DNA of 64,000 bases, taken from an uncultured Rhodospirillaceae bacterium (GTDB lineage: Bacteria > Pseudomonadota > Alphaproteobacteria > Rhodospirillales > Magnetospirillaceae). The DNA lies in contig CALABS010000051.1 in NCBI GenBank assembly GCA_937887565.1, positions 1 through 64,000 of the forward strand. Reading direction: 5' to 3'. The position numbers and the translations under genes are program-made. The notes beneath the pieces are model-generated. The model was not told the origin of the DNA. It did no database searches and worked only from the letters and a program-made list of their open reading frames with translations. Positions within the stretch are counted from its first letter, which is position 1. The number at the start of each line of letters is the position of its first letter. This document shows positions 27,356 to 36,012 of the stretch, in pieces.

Positions 27356-28300
27356 CTACTCCCCGGTCAAGAGGAACTGACGAATATTCGCAAAGATTTC
27401 CGCCCGATGGCTTTCCGAAAATTGCGCATAGACCACCTCCGACGCATCGAGCTGGTGCCGGAGCCACGTCATCTGCCGCTTGGCATAGTTGCGGGTGGCC
27501 TGGTTGGCGGCGGCGATGGCGGCCTCCAGCGACCGTTCCCCGCGCAAGAATGATGCGAGTTCGGGCACGCCCAGCGCCTTCATGGCCGGCAGCGCCGGGT
27601 CGAGGTCCAGGTCCAGAAGCGCCCGCACCTCGTCCAGCGCCCCGTGCTCCACCATCCGCTGGAAGCGGCTTTCGCAATTGGCGTACAGCCAGTCGCGCGG
27701 CGGCAGCAGGGCGATGGAATGCCAGCGCGCCGGCACCGCCCCCTCCATGGGGTCGGCCTGCCAGTCGGCCAGCGAGCGCCCGGTGGCCACGATGACCTCC
27801 CAGGCGCGGACCAGGCGCTGGCTGTTGCCGGGATCGAGGCGGGCGGCCATCGTCGGGTCGCGGGCGGCCAACTCGGCGTGGAAGGCGGCGTTGCCCAGCC
27901 GCGAGAGACGTGCCCGGGCCTCGTCGCGGATGGCGGCCGGGATGGCGGGCACCGGCGAGATGCCCCGCATCAGGGTCCGGATGTAAAGCCCGGTGCCGCC
28001 GACGACGATGGGCAGCCGCCCCGCCGCCCAGGCGCCGAGCATCTCCGCCTCGGCCCTGTCGCGCCACAGCGCCGCCGAACACGCCACCGACGGCGGCAGC
28101 ACCCCGTAGAGCCGGTGCGGCGCGCGGGCCTCGTCCTCCACCGACGGCCGCGCGGTCACCACGCGCAGCACGTCGTAGACCTGCATCGAGTCCGCATTGA
28201 TCACCACCCCGCCGAACGCCTCGGCGAGCGCGAGCGCCAGACCGGACTTGCCCGAGGCGGTGGGGCCGGCGATGACGATCGAGGGTCGGTTATTCACCAC
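27356..28300 (-). CDS. miaA: tRNA dimethylallyltransferase
   Basis: A 314-residue enzyme that isoprenylates A37 of tRNAs reading UNN codons. The P-loop GPTASGKSG (residues 11-19), INADSMQVYD and VGGTGLYIRTL are standard. The only possible starts near the P-loop are two adjacent GTG codons at 28300 and 28297. Both lie inside or at the edge of a repeat that flanks the GxxExxY gene, with no clear ribosome-binding site. An original ATG may have been lost when that cassette arrived. The gene is otherwise complete. Confidence 0.94.
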   Translation of the reverse strand: MVNNRPSIVIAGPTASGKSGLALALAEAFGGVVINADSMQVYDVLRVVTARPSVEDEARAPHRLYGVLPPSVACSAALWRDRAEAEMLGAWAAGRLPIVVGGTGLYIRTLMRGISPVPAIPAAIRDEARARLSRLGNAAFHAELAARDPTMAARLDPGNSQRLVRAWEVIVATGRSLADWQADPMEGAVPARWHSIALLPPRDWLYANCESRFQRMVEHGALDEVRALLDLDLDPALPAMKALGVPELASFLRGERSLEAAIAAANQATRNYAKRQMTWLRHQLDASEVVYAQFSESHRAEIFANIRQFLLTGE

Positions 28301-28320
28301 GAAGACACGAAGACACGAAG
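28296..28320. repeat. Left inverted repeat flanking the GxxExxY gene
   Basis: A 25-nt repeat made of CACGAAGA units, starting ACCACGAAGACACGAAG. It matches the reverse complement of 28725-28749 at 24 of 25 positions. It overlaps the miaA start codons. Confidence 0.85.
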
Positions 28321-28337
28321 GTGGAGAGCCAGAACGC

Positions 28338-28724
28338 TCATAGCACGAGCCTATGGATTCCGTCCTTGATGACGGGCACGTTGAAATTCAGCAAGAAACC
28401 GAGTTTGCAGCCGGTCAGCTTCATATAGGTCAGCAATTGCGCACGGTGAACGGGAAGTATCCTCTCGATCGCCTTGATCTCAAGGATGATTTTCCCGCCG
28501 ACAATGACATCGAGCTTCAGGCCGGCATCCAGCTTCTCCCCATCATAAACGACCGGCACCGCGACCTGCCGGGCGATATCGAGGCCGCGCTTGGACAATT
28601 CATGACACAGGCAGTGCTCATAGACCGATTCAAGCAGTCCAGGCCCCAACGCCTTGTGCACCTTGAAAGCGGAATCGATCATCTGCCGGGCCAGACCCTC
28701 GATGAGCGCCCCCTGGTCAAGCAT
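28338..28724 (-). CDS. GxxExxY protein, PD-(D/E)xK nuclease-like
   Basis: A 128-residue protein with the name-giving motif in GLLESVYEHCL (residues about 29-39). A likely PD-(D/E)xK core follows: LKLDVIVGGKIILEIKAIE near residues 68-86, with Asp and Glu-x-Lys in place. The family is of unknown function and scattered across bacteria. Base composition and codon choice are less GC-biased than in neighbours, and the gene is bracketed by 25-bp inverted repeats. Both points suggest acquisition as a small cassette. The upstream repeat forms its entire leader. Confidence 0.88.
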   Translation of the reverse strand: MLDQGALIEGLARQMIDSAFKVHKALGPGLLESVYEHCLCHELSKRGLDIARQVAVPVVYDGEKLDAGLKLDVIVGGKIILEIKAIERILPVHRAQLLTYMKLTGCKLGFLLNFNVPVIKDGIHRLVL

Positions 28725-28749
28725 CTTCGTGCCTTCGTGTCTTCGTGGT
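28725..28749. repeat. Right inverted repeat flanking the GxxExxY gene
   Basis: The mirror copy of 28296-28320 with one mismatch. It ends directly at the GxxExxY start codon, so on the minus strand it supplies the AAGG-containing leader of that gene. Confidence 0.85.
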
Positions 28750-28757
28750 TAACCCCC

Positions 28758-29975
28758 CTACAGCGGATAGCTCACCAGCCCGTCGGCCAGCTTGGGTTCG
28801 AACCAGGTGGATTTGGGGGGCATGACTTGGCCGGCCTCGGCGACGGCGACCAGATCCTCCATCTGGGTCGCGAACAGCGCGAAGGCCACCGCCATCTCGC
28901 CCGTGTCCACCCGCCTTTCCAGTTCCGCCATGCCGCGCTTGCCGCCGACGAAGTCGATGCGCTTGTCCTTGCGCAGATCATTGATGCCCAGCACCGGGGT
29001 CAGCAGGCGGTCGGACAGGATCGAGACATCGAGGCGCGCCACCGGATCGGCGGGCGGCGGGTTCCTGAGGCCCAGGCGGTACCACTGGCCCTGGAGATAC
29101 ATGCCGAAGCTCCGCGCCTCGGCCGGCTTGGCGGGACCGGGCACCGCCTCGACGGTGAATTCGGGGTCCAGGGCCGCCAGGAAGGCGCCGCGGTCCATGC
29201 CATTGAGGTCGCGGACCACCCGGTTGTAGTCGAAGATCATCATCTCGGTGATGGGGAAGGTCACCACCAGGAAGCTTTGGGCGGCATCCGAGCCGGGACG
29301 GGCGGCGGCGACGCGGCTGGCGGCGGCCGAGCGGTGGTGGCCGTCGGCGATGTAGAGCGCCGGCATGGCGTCGAAGGCCGCCACCACGCGGGCGATCAGG
29401 GCATCGTCGTCCATGACCCACAGGGTGTGATCGATGCCGTCGGCGGCGGTGACAGCATAGGCCGGCGGCTTGGCGGTGGTGGCGGCAATGGCGGCCGAGA
29501 CGTCAGCGTGGTCGCGATGGGCCAGCAACACCGGCCCGGTCTGGGCGTCGCAGGCCTCGATCTGGCGAACGCGGTCGTCCTCCTTGTCGGGGCGGGTGAA
29601 CTCGTGCTTGCGGATGCGGTTGGCGTCGTAGGCCGCCACCGAGCCGCCGCCCACCAGCCCGGTCTGCACGTGCTCGCCCATCCTCAGGCGGTAGACGTAG
29701 AAGCACGGCTTGGCATCCTTGACCAGAACGCCCTCGGCCACCATGCGGTCCAGGTTCTCGCGCGCCTTGGCATAGACGCCGGGATCATAGGGGTCGGTGG
29801 CCGGATCGAGGTCGATCTCGGGCTTCGAGATATGCAGGAAGCTCCACGGCTTGCCGGCGGCCAGCGCGCGGGCTTCGTCCGAGGACAGCACGTCGTAGGG
29901 TGGCGCCGCCACTTCGGCGGCGCGGGCTGGCGTGGGCCGAAGGCCGGCGAACGGGCGGAGAAGCGGCACGGGCAT
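28758..29975 (-). CDS. DUF1015 family protein
   Basis: A 405-residue soluble protein of the DUF1015 family. Diagnostic parts are the N-terminal RPFAGLRPTPARAAEVAAPPYDVLS, PWSFLHISKPEIDL, the central ALYIADGHHRSAAA near residue 215 and MIFDYNRVV. The family often lies near serine-pathway genes in alphaproteobacteria; here it is divergent from serB. A biochemical activity is not established. ATG at 29975 with GAGGGAG upstream is preferred over GTG at 29984. Confidence 0.88.
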   Translation of the reverse strand: MPVPLLRPFAGLRPTPARAAEVAAPPYDVLSSDEARALAAGKPWSFLHISKPEIDLDPATDPYDPGVYAKARENLDRMVAEGVLVKDAKPCFYVYRLRMGEHVQTGLVGGGSVAAYDANRIRKHEFTRPDKEDDRVRQIEACDAQTGPVLLAHRDHADVSAAIAATTAKPPAYAVTAADGIDHTLWVMDDDALIARVVAAFDAMPALYIADGHHRSAAASRVAAARPGSDAAQSFLVVTFPITEMMIFDYNRVVRDLNGMDRGAFLAALDPEFTVEAVPGPAKPAEARSFGMYLQGQWYRLGLRNPPPADPVARLDVSILSDRLLTPVLGINDLRKDKRIDFVGGKRGMAELERRVDTGEMAVAFALFATQMEDLVAVAEAGQVMPPKSTWFEPKLADGLVSYPL

Positions 29976-30133
29976 GATGGACACTCCCTCTCGGCTTGCG
30001 GGTTCCGACCGGTGATAAAGCAGGCCGGCACCCCCGCCAAGCCGTCATTTTTCGCTGCACTTGCGAAATCGGGCGGGTTTCCGTACACCTTGGCGCCTTT
30101 TGCTTTTTTGCCCTCCCAAGGACCGCCCCCTCC

Positions 30134-31027
30134 ATGGACCATGTGCTCACCTTGATCGCCGGGCCGGACGCCCCCGGCCTCGACGATTCGGCCGTGGCCG
30201 AGATTCGCGCCGCCATGACGGCGCTGGGGGCCCACACCGCCCCGGCCGACTGGCTGAGCCCGGGCCGCGCCTGCGACGTCCGCTTCGGCCATCTGGCCCC
30301 CGAACAGGCCGACGCTGCCGCCGCCCGGGTGCTGGAGGGATGGTCGGTGGACGTGGTGGCCCAGCCGATCGAGGGCCGCCGCAAGCTGCTGCTGGTGGCC
30401 GACATGGATTCGACCATGGTGGTGGGCGAGACCCTGGACGACCTGGCCGAGTTCGCCGGCCTCAAGGATCGCATCGCCGCCATCACCGCCCGGGCCATGA
30501 ATGGCGAGATCGGCTTCGAGGACGCCCTCAGGGAACGCATCGGCCTGCTCGCCGGCCTGCCCGAGACGGCCTTGGAGGAGGCGTGGAGGACGGTGGAATA
30601 CACCGGCGGCGCCCGCGCCCTGGTCCAGACCATGAAGGCCCATGGGGCCTATTGCGTGCTGGTGTCGGGTGGATTCAGCTTCTTCACCGGCCGCGTCCGC
30701 GCCCAATGCGGCTTCGATGTCGACCTGTCCAACGAATTCATCTTCGAGGGCGGCAGGCTGGCGGGCGTCAAGGAGCCCATCCTCGGCCGCGCGGCCAAGC
30801 TGGCGACCCTGATCCGCACCGCTGCCGAGCGCAAGGTGCCGCTGTCGCTGTCCGCCGCTGTGGGCGATGGCGCCAACGATCTCGACATGCTGCGTGCCGC
30901 CGGCCTGGGCGTCGCCTTCCACGCCAAGCCGGTGGTCGCCGCCGAGGCCCGCGCCCGTGTCGATCACGGCGACCTGACGGCGCTGCTTTACGCCCAGGGG
31001 TACCGGGACGAGGAGATGGCGGGTTAG
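30134..31027 (+). CDS. serB: Phosphoserine phosphatase
   Basis: A 297-residue HAD-superfamily enzyme that removes phosphate from O-phosphoserine, the last step of serine synthesis. An ACT-like N-terminal region (about 1-75) precedes the HAD core, with the nucleophile motif VADMDSTMV near residue 92, motif II VLVSGGFSFFTG and motif IV VGDGANDLDML. It is divergent from the DUF1015 gene. The stop codon abuts that of the convergent GNAT gene. Confidence 0.95.
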   Translation: MDHVLTLIAGPDAPGLDDSAVAEIRAAMTALGAHTAPADWLSPGRACDVRFGHLAPEQADAAAARVLEGWSVDVVAQPIEGRRKLLLVADMDSTMVVGETLDDLAEFAGLKDRIAAITARAMNGEIGFEDALRERIGLLAGLPETALEEAWRTVEYTGGARALVQTMKAHGAYCVLVSGGFSFFTGRVRAQCGFDVDLSNEFIFEGGRLAGVKEPILGRAAKLATLIRTAAERKVPLSLSAAVGDGANDLDMLRAAGLGVAFHAKPVVAAEARARVDHGDLTALLYAQGYRDEEMAG

Positions 31028-31594
31028 CTAACCCGGCTTGCCCGGAAAGGGAATCAGGTGGCCGGTGTCGTTGGCCGGGTCCTCGGCGTCGTCGCCCAGG
31101 AGGTCGGACAGCCGCACCTCGGGCGGGCGGCGGCGGAAGTGAATGAGGGCGGCGCGCCCCCCGGTCCAATCCTCGACCCTCTCGATCGCGTAGGGCTCGA
31201 AGCCGAGCGCCGCGTACAACAACAGACCGGCGGCGTTGGTGCTGTGGCACGACACCCGCACCTCGCGGACCCCGTGGGCGAAGCCTTTGGCGACCATGGC
31301 CTCGACCAGATAGCGGCCGGCGCCCCGGCCGCGCTCGGACGGCGCCACCACCACGTTGCCGATGACCGCGAACCGCCGCGGCTCGACCTTGACCAGGTTG
31401 GCATAGGCGACCACCCGCCCGCCGCTCTCGACCACCGTCGGATCGCTGCGCTGGGCGGCGGCGTCCAGCAGCGCCTCGGCGGTCAGCGGCCAGCGCGCGG
31501 CCGGGAACATGAAGAACAGTTCTTCCGCGTCGCGGGGAAAGCCGCGGATCGTAGGCGCGTCCTCGGGGCGCAGGGGGCGGTGGCCGTAGTCCAT
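31028..31594 (-). CDS. GNAT-family N-acetyltransferase
   Basis: A 188-residue protein with a single GNAT domain. The acetyl-CoA-binding segment is VIGNVVVAPSERGRGAGRYLVEAM (split; the R/GxxG/A loop is RGRGAG), followed by STNAAGLLLYAALGFEPY. The acceptor is unknown. The start at 31594 gives a normal N-terminus; the frame is open upstream for 54 codons of non-coding character. It is convergent with serB, the two stop codons touching. Confidence 0.85.
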   Translation of the reverse strand: MDYGHRPLRPEDAPTIRGFPRDAEELFFMFPAARWPLTAEALLDAAAQRSDPTVVESGGRVVAYANLVKVEPRRFAVIGNVVVAPSERGRGAGRYLVEAMVAKGFAHGVREVRVSCHSTNAAGLLLYAALGFEPYAIERVEDWTGGRAALIHFRRRPPEVRLSDLLGDDAEDPANDTGHLIPFPGKPG

Positions 31595-31670
31595 GGCCCA
31601 CAGTAATGCATATCCGGCGTGCTCCCAACCATCGGTATTCCGAGACCATGGCCACCCGGCGGAAAGGCCC

Positions 31671-31712
31671 ATGATCCTGTTGACAAGACTAGGGTTCTCA
31701 TACTTCCTATAG
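31671..31712 (+). CDS. Possible leuA leader peptide, 13 residues
   Basis: The short ORF reads MILLTRLGFSYFL. It has four leucines in 13 codons, two of them the CTA codon that is rare in this GC-rich genome. GGAAAGG lies just before the ATG. It ends 154 bp before leuA. This is the look of an attenuation leader that senses leucyl-tRNA. A convincing terminator/antiterminator pair is not seen; a GATCC..GGATC hairpin at 31801-31824 lacks a T-run. Confidence 0.4.
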   Translation: MILLTRLGFSYFL

Positions 31713-31866
31713 CGGCGGTGGGACAGCAATTGACGTTGACGGCCGTTCCCAACCACAGAGCCGGGCGGCCCCGCCTTGCTTCCTCGTGTTCGGGCCCTCC
31801 GATCCCGGCGCCGCCGCCCGGATCGTTGAACGTGATTGCATCAGGGACCCTTTGGCGAGCGAGAGC

Positions 31867-33411
31867 ATGGACAAGAACCGAGTCATCATCTTCGACACCA
31901 CCCTGCGCGACGGCGAACAGTCGCCCGGCGCCTCGATGAATCTCGAGGAGAAGGTCAAGATCGCGCAGGTGCTGGAGGAAATGGGCGTCGACGTCATCGA
32001 GGCCGGCTTCCCCATCGCGTCGAACGGCGACTTCGAGGCCGTGCAGGCCGTCGCCCGCGTGGCCCGCAACGCCACCATCTGCGGCCTTGCCCGCGCCACC
32101 AGGGGCGACATCGAGCGCTGCGCCGAGGCCATCCGGCCGGCGCCGCGGCGCCGCATCCACACCTTCATCAGCACCAGCCCGCTGCACATGAAGTACAAGC
32201 TGCAGATGGAGCCCGGAAAGGTGCTGGAGAAGGTCACGGAATCGGTGGCCTTCGCCCGCTCGCTGACCGACGACGTGGAATGGTCGGCCGAGGACGGCTC
32301 GCGCACCGAGCACGACTTCCTGTGCCGCTGCGTCGAGGCCGCCATCGCCGCCGGCGCCGGCACCATCAACATCCCCGACACCGTCGGCTACGCGGTGCCC
32401 GACGAATACGCGGCGCTGATCAAGATGCTGTTCGACCGCGTCCCCAACATCGACAAGGCGGTCATCTCGGTCCATTGTCACAACGACCTCGGCCTGGCGG
32501 TGGCCAACTCGCTGGCCGCCGTCGGCGCCGGGGCGCGGCAGATCGAATGCACGATCAACGGCCTGGGCGAGCGCGCCGGTAACGCCGCCATGGAAGAGAT
32601 CGTCATGGCGCTCCGCACCCGGCCCGACCGCATGCCCTATGCGACCGGCATCAAGACCGAGCTGATCACGCGAGCCTCGCGGCTGGTGTCGGGCATCACC
32701 GGCTTCGTGGTGCAGCCCAACAAGGCCATCGTCGGCAAGAACGCCTTCGCCCACGAATCCGGCATCCACCAGGACGGCGTGCTCAAGCACGCCCAGACCT
32801 ACGAGATCATGACCCCGGAATCGGTGGGCCTGCACCGTTCCAGCCTGGTCATGGGCAAGCATTCCGGCCGCGCCGCCTTCAGGGACAAGCTCAGGCAGTT
32901 GGGCTACGACCTGGACGAGGCCGCCATCGAGGACGCCTTCGTCCGCTTCAAGGACCTGGCCGACCGCAAAAAGGACATATTCGACGAAGATATCGTGGCG
33001 CTGGTCGACGACGCGGTGGTCCGCGACAACGACCGCATCAAGTTCCGCGCCCTCGAGGTCCTGTGCGGCACCCGGCACGATCCGCCGAAGGCCGAGCTGG
33101 AACTGGAGATCGACGGCGAGACCAAGAGCATCAAGGCGACGGGCGACGGGCCGGTGGACGCGACCTTCAACTGCATCAAGTCCCTGGTCCCCCACGAGGC
33201 GCGCCTGCAGCTCTATCAGGTCCACGCCGTGACCCAGGGCACCGACGCCCAGGCCGAGGTAACGGTTCGTTTGGAAGAAGATGGCAAGACGGTCAACGGG
33301 CAGGGTGCCGACACCGACACCATGGTCGCCTCGGCCCGTGCGTATGTGAATGCCTTGAACAAACTTTTGGTGAAGCGGCAAAAAACCGCTCCGGAGGCGC
33401 TCTCGGCCTGA
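31867..33411 (+). CDS. leuA: 2-isopropylmalate synthase
   Basis: A 514-residue enzyme making 2-isopropylmalate from 2-ketoisovalerate and acetyl-CoA, the first step of leucine synthesis. The TIM-barrel catalytic domain begins with DTTLRDGEQSPGASM (residues 11-25), and the metal site is in SVHCHNDLGLAVANS. The C-terminal LeuA dimer domain (from about residue 365) holds the leucine feedback site. An in-frame ATG at 31786 would add 27 atypical residues; 31867 matches family N-termini. It precedes the rod-shape genes in the same direction. Confidence 0.96.
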   Translation: MDKNRVIIFDTTLRDGEQSPGASMNLEEKVKIAQVLEEMGVDVIEAGFPIASNGDFEAVQAVARVARNATICGLARATRGDIERCAEAIRPAPRRRIHTFISTSPLHMKYKLQMEPGKVLEKVTESVAFARSLTDDVEWSAEDGSRTEHDFLCRCVEAAIAAGAGTINIPDTVGYAVPDEYAALIKMLFDRVPNIDKAVISVHCHNDLGLAVANSLAAVGAGARQIECTINGLGERAGNAAMEEIVMALRTRPDRMPYATGIKTELITRASRLVSGITGFVVQPNKAIVGKNAFAHESGIHQDGVLKHAQTYEIMTPESVGLHRSSLVMGKHSGRAAFRDKLRQLGYDLDEAAIEDAFVRFKDLADRKKDIFDEDIVALVDDAVVRDNDRIKFRALEVLCGTRHDPPKAELELEIDGETKSIKATGDGPVDATFNCIKSLVPHEARLQLYQVHAVTQGTDAQAEVTVRLEEDGKTVNGQGADTDTMVASARAYVNALNKLLVKRQKTAPEALSA

Positions 33412-33484
33412 TATAAGGCCTGCGCGCGCCGGTCGCCAACCGGGACGAATGGACAGATCAACGCCGAATGTTGAGTGAGGGATG

Positions 33485-34525
33485 ATGTTTCCGAAGCTGA
33501 CGGGATTGTTTTCCGCGGATATGGCGATCGACTTGGGGACCGCCAACACGCTGGTCTACGTGAAGGGCCGCGGCATCGTCCTGAACGAGCCGTCGGTGGT
33601 CGCCATCGCCGAGGAGAAGGGCAAGAAGAAGGTCCTCGCCGTCGGCGACGAGGCCAAGATGATGCTGGGCCGCACGCCGGGCTACATCTCGGCCATCCGC
33701 CCGCTTCGCGACGGCGTCATCGCCGACTTCGAAGTCGCCGAGGAGATGATCAAGCACTTCATCCGCAAGGTGCACAACCGCCGCAGCTTCGCCAGCCCGC
33801 TGGTCATCGTCTGCGTGCCGTCGGGCTCGACCGCCGTCGAGCGCCGCGCCATCCAGGAATCGGCCGAAAGCGCCGGCGCCCGCCGCGTGTTCCTGATCGA
33901 GGAGCCTATGGCGGCCGCCATCGGCGCCGGCCTTCCGGTCACCGAACCCACCGGCAGCATGGTGGTGGATATCGGCGGCGGTACGACCGAAGTCGCCGTG
34001 CTTTCCCTGGGCGGCATCGTCTATTCTCGCTCGGTGCGCGTCGGCGGCGACAAGATGGACGAGGCCATCATCGCCTATATCCGCCGCAACCATAACCTCC
34101 TGATCGGCGAAGGCTCGGCCGAGCGGATCAAGAAGGAGATCGGCTCCGCCTGCCCGCCCGAGGACGGCGAGGGCCGCACCATGGAGATCAAGGGCCGCGA
34201 CCTGATGAACGGCGTGCCGAAGGAACTGATCGTCTCCGAGCGCCAGATCGCCGAGAGCCTGGCCGAGCCGGTCGGCGCCATCATCGAGGCGGTCAAGGTG
34301 GCCCTCGAGCACACCGCCCCCGAACTGGCCGCCGACATCGTCGACAAGGGCATCGTGCTCACCGGCGGCGGCGCGCTCCTGTCCAATCTCGACTACGTGC
34401 TCCGCCACGCCACCGGCCTGCCGGTCTCCATCGCCGACGACCCGCTGTCCTGCGTGGCGCTGGGCACCGGCCGGGCGCTGGAGGAGATGCCCAAGCTCAA
34501 GAACGTGCTGACCAGCATGTACTAG
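33485..34525 (+). CDS. mreB: Rod-shape actin homologue MreB
   Basis: A 346-residue bacterial actin that forms membrane-associated filaments guiding lateral wall synthesis. Nucleotide-binding motifs are IDLGTANTLVYVKG at the N-terminus, VVDIGGGTTEVAVLSLGG near residue 160 and IVLTGGGALLSNL near 290. Two adjacent ATGs (33482 and 33485) are possible; with GAGGG at 33475-33479 the second has the better spacing. It leads the mreBCD-mrdA-rodA cluster, 73 bp after leuA. Confidence 0.97.
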   Translation: MFPKLTGLFSADMAIDLGTANTLVYVKGRGIVLNEPSVVAIAEEKGKKKVLAVGDEAKMMLGRTPGYISAIRPLRDGVIADFEVAEEMIKHFIRKVHNRRSFASPLVIVCVPSGSTAVERRAIQESAESAGARRVFLIEEPMAAAIGAGLPVTEPTGSMVVDIGGGTTEVAVLSLGGIVYSRSVRVGGDKMDEAIIAYIRRNHNLLIGEGSAERIKKEIGSACPPEDGEGRTMEIKGRDLMNGVPKELIVSERQIAESLAEPVGAIIEAVKVALEHTAPELAADIVDKGIVLTGGGALLSNLDYVLRHATGLPVSIADDPLSCVALGTGRALEEMPKLKNVLTSMY

Positions 34526-34561
34526 TTTTTTTAGGACTAGATGTAGTAGCTTTGCGCGAGG

Positions 34562-34587
34562 AAGGCCGCCAGTCACTTGGCGGCCTT
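34562..34587 (+). terminator. Hairpin between mreB and mreC
   Basis: A perfect 10-bp stem (AAGGCCGCCA / TGGCGGCCTT) with a 6-nt loop lies 37 bp after mreB and 23 bp before mreC. No T-run follows, so it may attenuate or protect the mreB message rather than end the transcript. Confidence 0.5.
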
Positions 34588-34609
34588 GCCACAAGGTGCG
34601 GAGGATGGG

Positions 34610-35494
34610 GTGAAGCAGTCCGGTGCGCTCGGACGTCTTGCCACGCTGCGGCTTCTTGCCCAGCGGTTCGCCTTCGTGTCGCTGATCGTGGCCGCCGTCG
34701 CCCTGATGATCCTGGGCAAGGCCGACGTGCTGCTGGTCGAGCGCACGCGCACCGTGGTAGCGGACGCCCTGGCCCCCATCCTCGACGTGATGTCGCGCCC
34801 CGCCTCGGCCATCGCCGAGGTGGTCGACAACGTCCGCGAGCTGGCCAACCTGCGGGCCGAGAACGCCCGCCTGAAGGCCGAGAACCAGCGCCTGCTGCAC
34901 TGGCAGACGGTGGCGCGGCGGCTGGAGACCGAGAACGCCATCCTGCACGACCACCTGAACGTGGTGTCCGACCCCGATCCGGCCTTCATCAGCGCTCGCG
35001 TCATCGGCGACCTGGGCACCGCCTTCGGACATTCCATGCTGCTGAACGCCGGCGCCCGCCACGGCGTGCGCAAGGGCCAGGCGGTGCTGTCGGGCGAGGC
35101 GCTGGTCGGCTATATCGCCGAGGTCGGCGAGCGGTCGTCGCGGCTGTTGCTGCTGACCGACATCAACGCCCACATCCCGGTGGTGGTGGAATCGACCCGC
35201 ACCCGGGCCATCCTCACCGGCGACCCCGGCCGGCGGCCGCGGCTGAACTACGTGGCCGGCAATCCCAGCATCTCCATCGGCGACCGGGTGGTGACCTCGG
35301 CCTCGGGGGCCGCCTTCCCGCCCGGCCTGCCCATCGGCGTGGTGGCCGCCACCGCCGACGGCATCTTCCGCATCGAACCCTTCGTGCAGCGCCACCAGCT
35401 GGAATTCGTCGCCATCGTCGATTTCGGCCTGGGCGGCATCATGCCCTTCGACCGCCCGCCCGAGCGTCCGCGCCGCCGGGGAGGGGAGAATTGA
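34610..35494 (+). CDS. mreC: Rod-shape protein MreC
   Basis: A 294-residue bitopic membrane protein: a short cytoplasmic tail, one helix (about residues 20-40), a periplasmic coiled coil (about 63-100, LRAENARLKAENQRLL) and the beta-barrel MreC domain. It links MreB filaments to PBP2 and RodA. GTG at 34610 after GGAGG is the start; there is no ATG in frame before the helix. The stop codon overlaps the TTG start of mreD. Confidence 0.93.
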   Translation: MKQSGALGRLATLRLLAQRFAFVSLIVAAVALMILGKADVLLVERTRTVVADALAPILDVMSRPASAIAEVVDNVRELANLRAENARLKAENQRLLHWQTVARRLETENAILHDHLNVVSDPDPAFISARVIGDLGTAFGHSMLLNAGARHGVRKGQAVLSGEALVGYIAEVGERSSRLLLLTDINAHIPVVVESTRTRAILTGDPGRRPRLNYVAGNPSISIGDRVVTSASGAAFPPGLPIGVVAATADGIFRIEPFVQRHQLEFVAIVDFGLGGIMPFDRPPERPRRRGGEN

Positions 35495-36006
35495 AGCCGT
35501 CCCTCTGGGTGCGCATGGACACCTGGGTCCGCCACTTGGTGCCGTTCGGCGTGACCCTGCTGCTGCTGCTGCTGACCGCCGTGCCGACGCGGCTTCCCGG
35601 CTTCGCCAGCGTGGTGCCCATGCTGCCACTGATGGGGGTCTATTACTGGGCGATCTTCCGCCCCGACCTGCTGCCGGCGTGGCTGGCCTTCCTGACCGGC
35701 CTTCTGGCCGACATCATCGCCGGCACGCCGCTGGGCGTTAACGCCCTGGTCCTGCTGCTGGTGCAGGGAACGGCGGCGTCGCAGCGCAAGTTCTTCCTCG
35801 GCAAGTCGTTCATGGTGGCGTGGTGGGCGTTCGGCCTGCTGGCCGCCGGCTCCATCGGCCTGTCGTGGCTGCTGGTGTCGCTGTTGCGGGGCGCCGCCCT
35901 CGACCCGGCGCCGCTGATGTTCGAATACGCGCTGACCATGGGCCTCTATCCCATCCTGACCTGGAGCCTAGCCCGCACCCAGATGGCGTTCCTGAAGGAC
36001 GTTTGA
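35491..36006 (+). CDS. mreD: Rod-shape protein MreD
   Basis: A 171-residue integral membrane protein with about five helices and the MreD character of short loops (FASVVPMLPLMGVYYWAIFRP, split here as family block). A TTG at 35491, preceded by GAGGGGAG and overlapping the mreC stop, is the likely start. ATG at 35515 is the alternative. It stabilises the MreC-PBP2-RodA complex in the inner membrane. Confidence 0.85.
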   Translation: MKPSLWVRMDTWVRHLVPFGVTLLLLLLTAVPTRLPGFASVVPMLPLMGVYYWAIFRPDLLPAWLAFLTGLLADIIAGTPLGVNALVLLLVQGTAASQRKFFLGKSFMVAWWAFGLLAAGSIGLSWLLVSLLRGAALDPAPLMFEYALTMGLYPILTWSLARTQMAFLKDV

Positions 36007-36012
36007 GCCGCC

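Noticed and set aside
31680..31685. TTGACA as a -35 box for leuA
   Set aside because: No acceptable -10 box lies 16-18 bp downstream; the nearest (CTATAG) is 21 bp away. The sequence is better explained as part of the possible leader-peptide codons.
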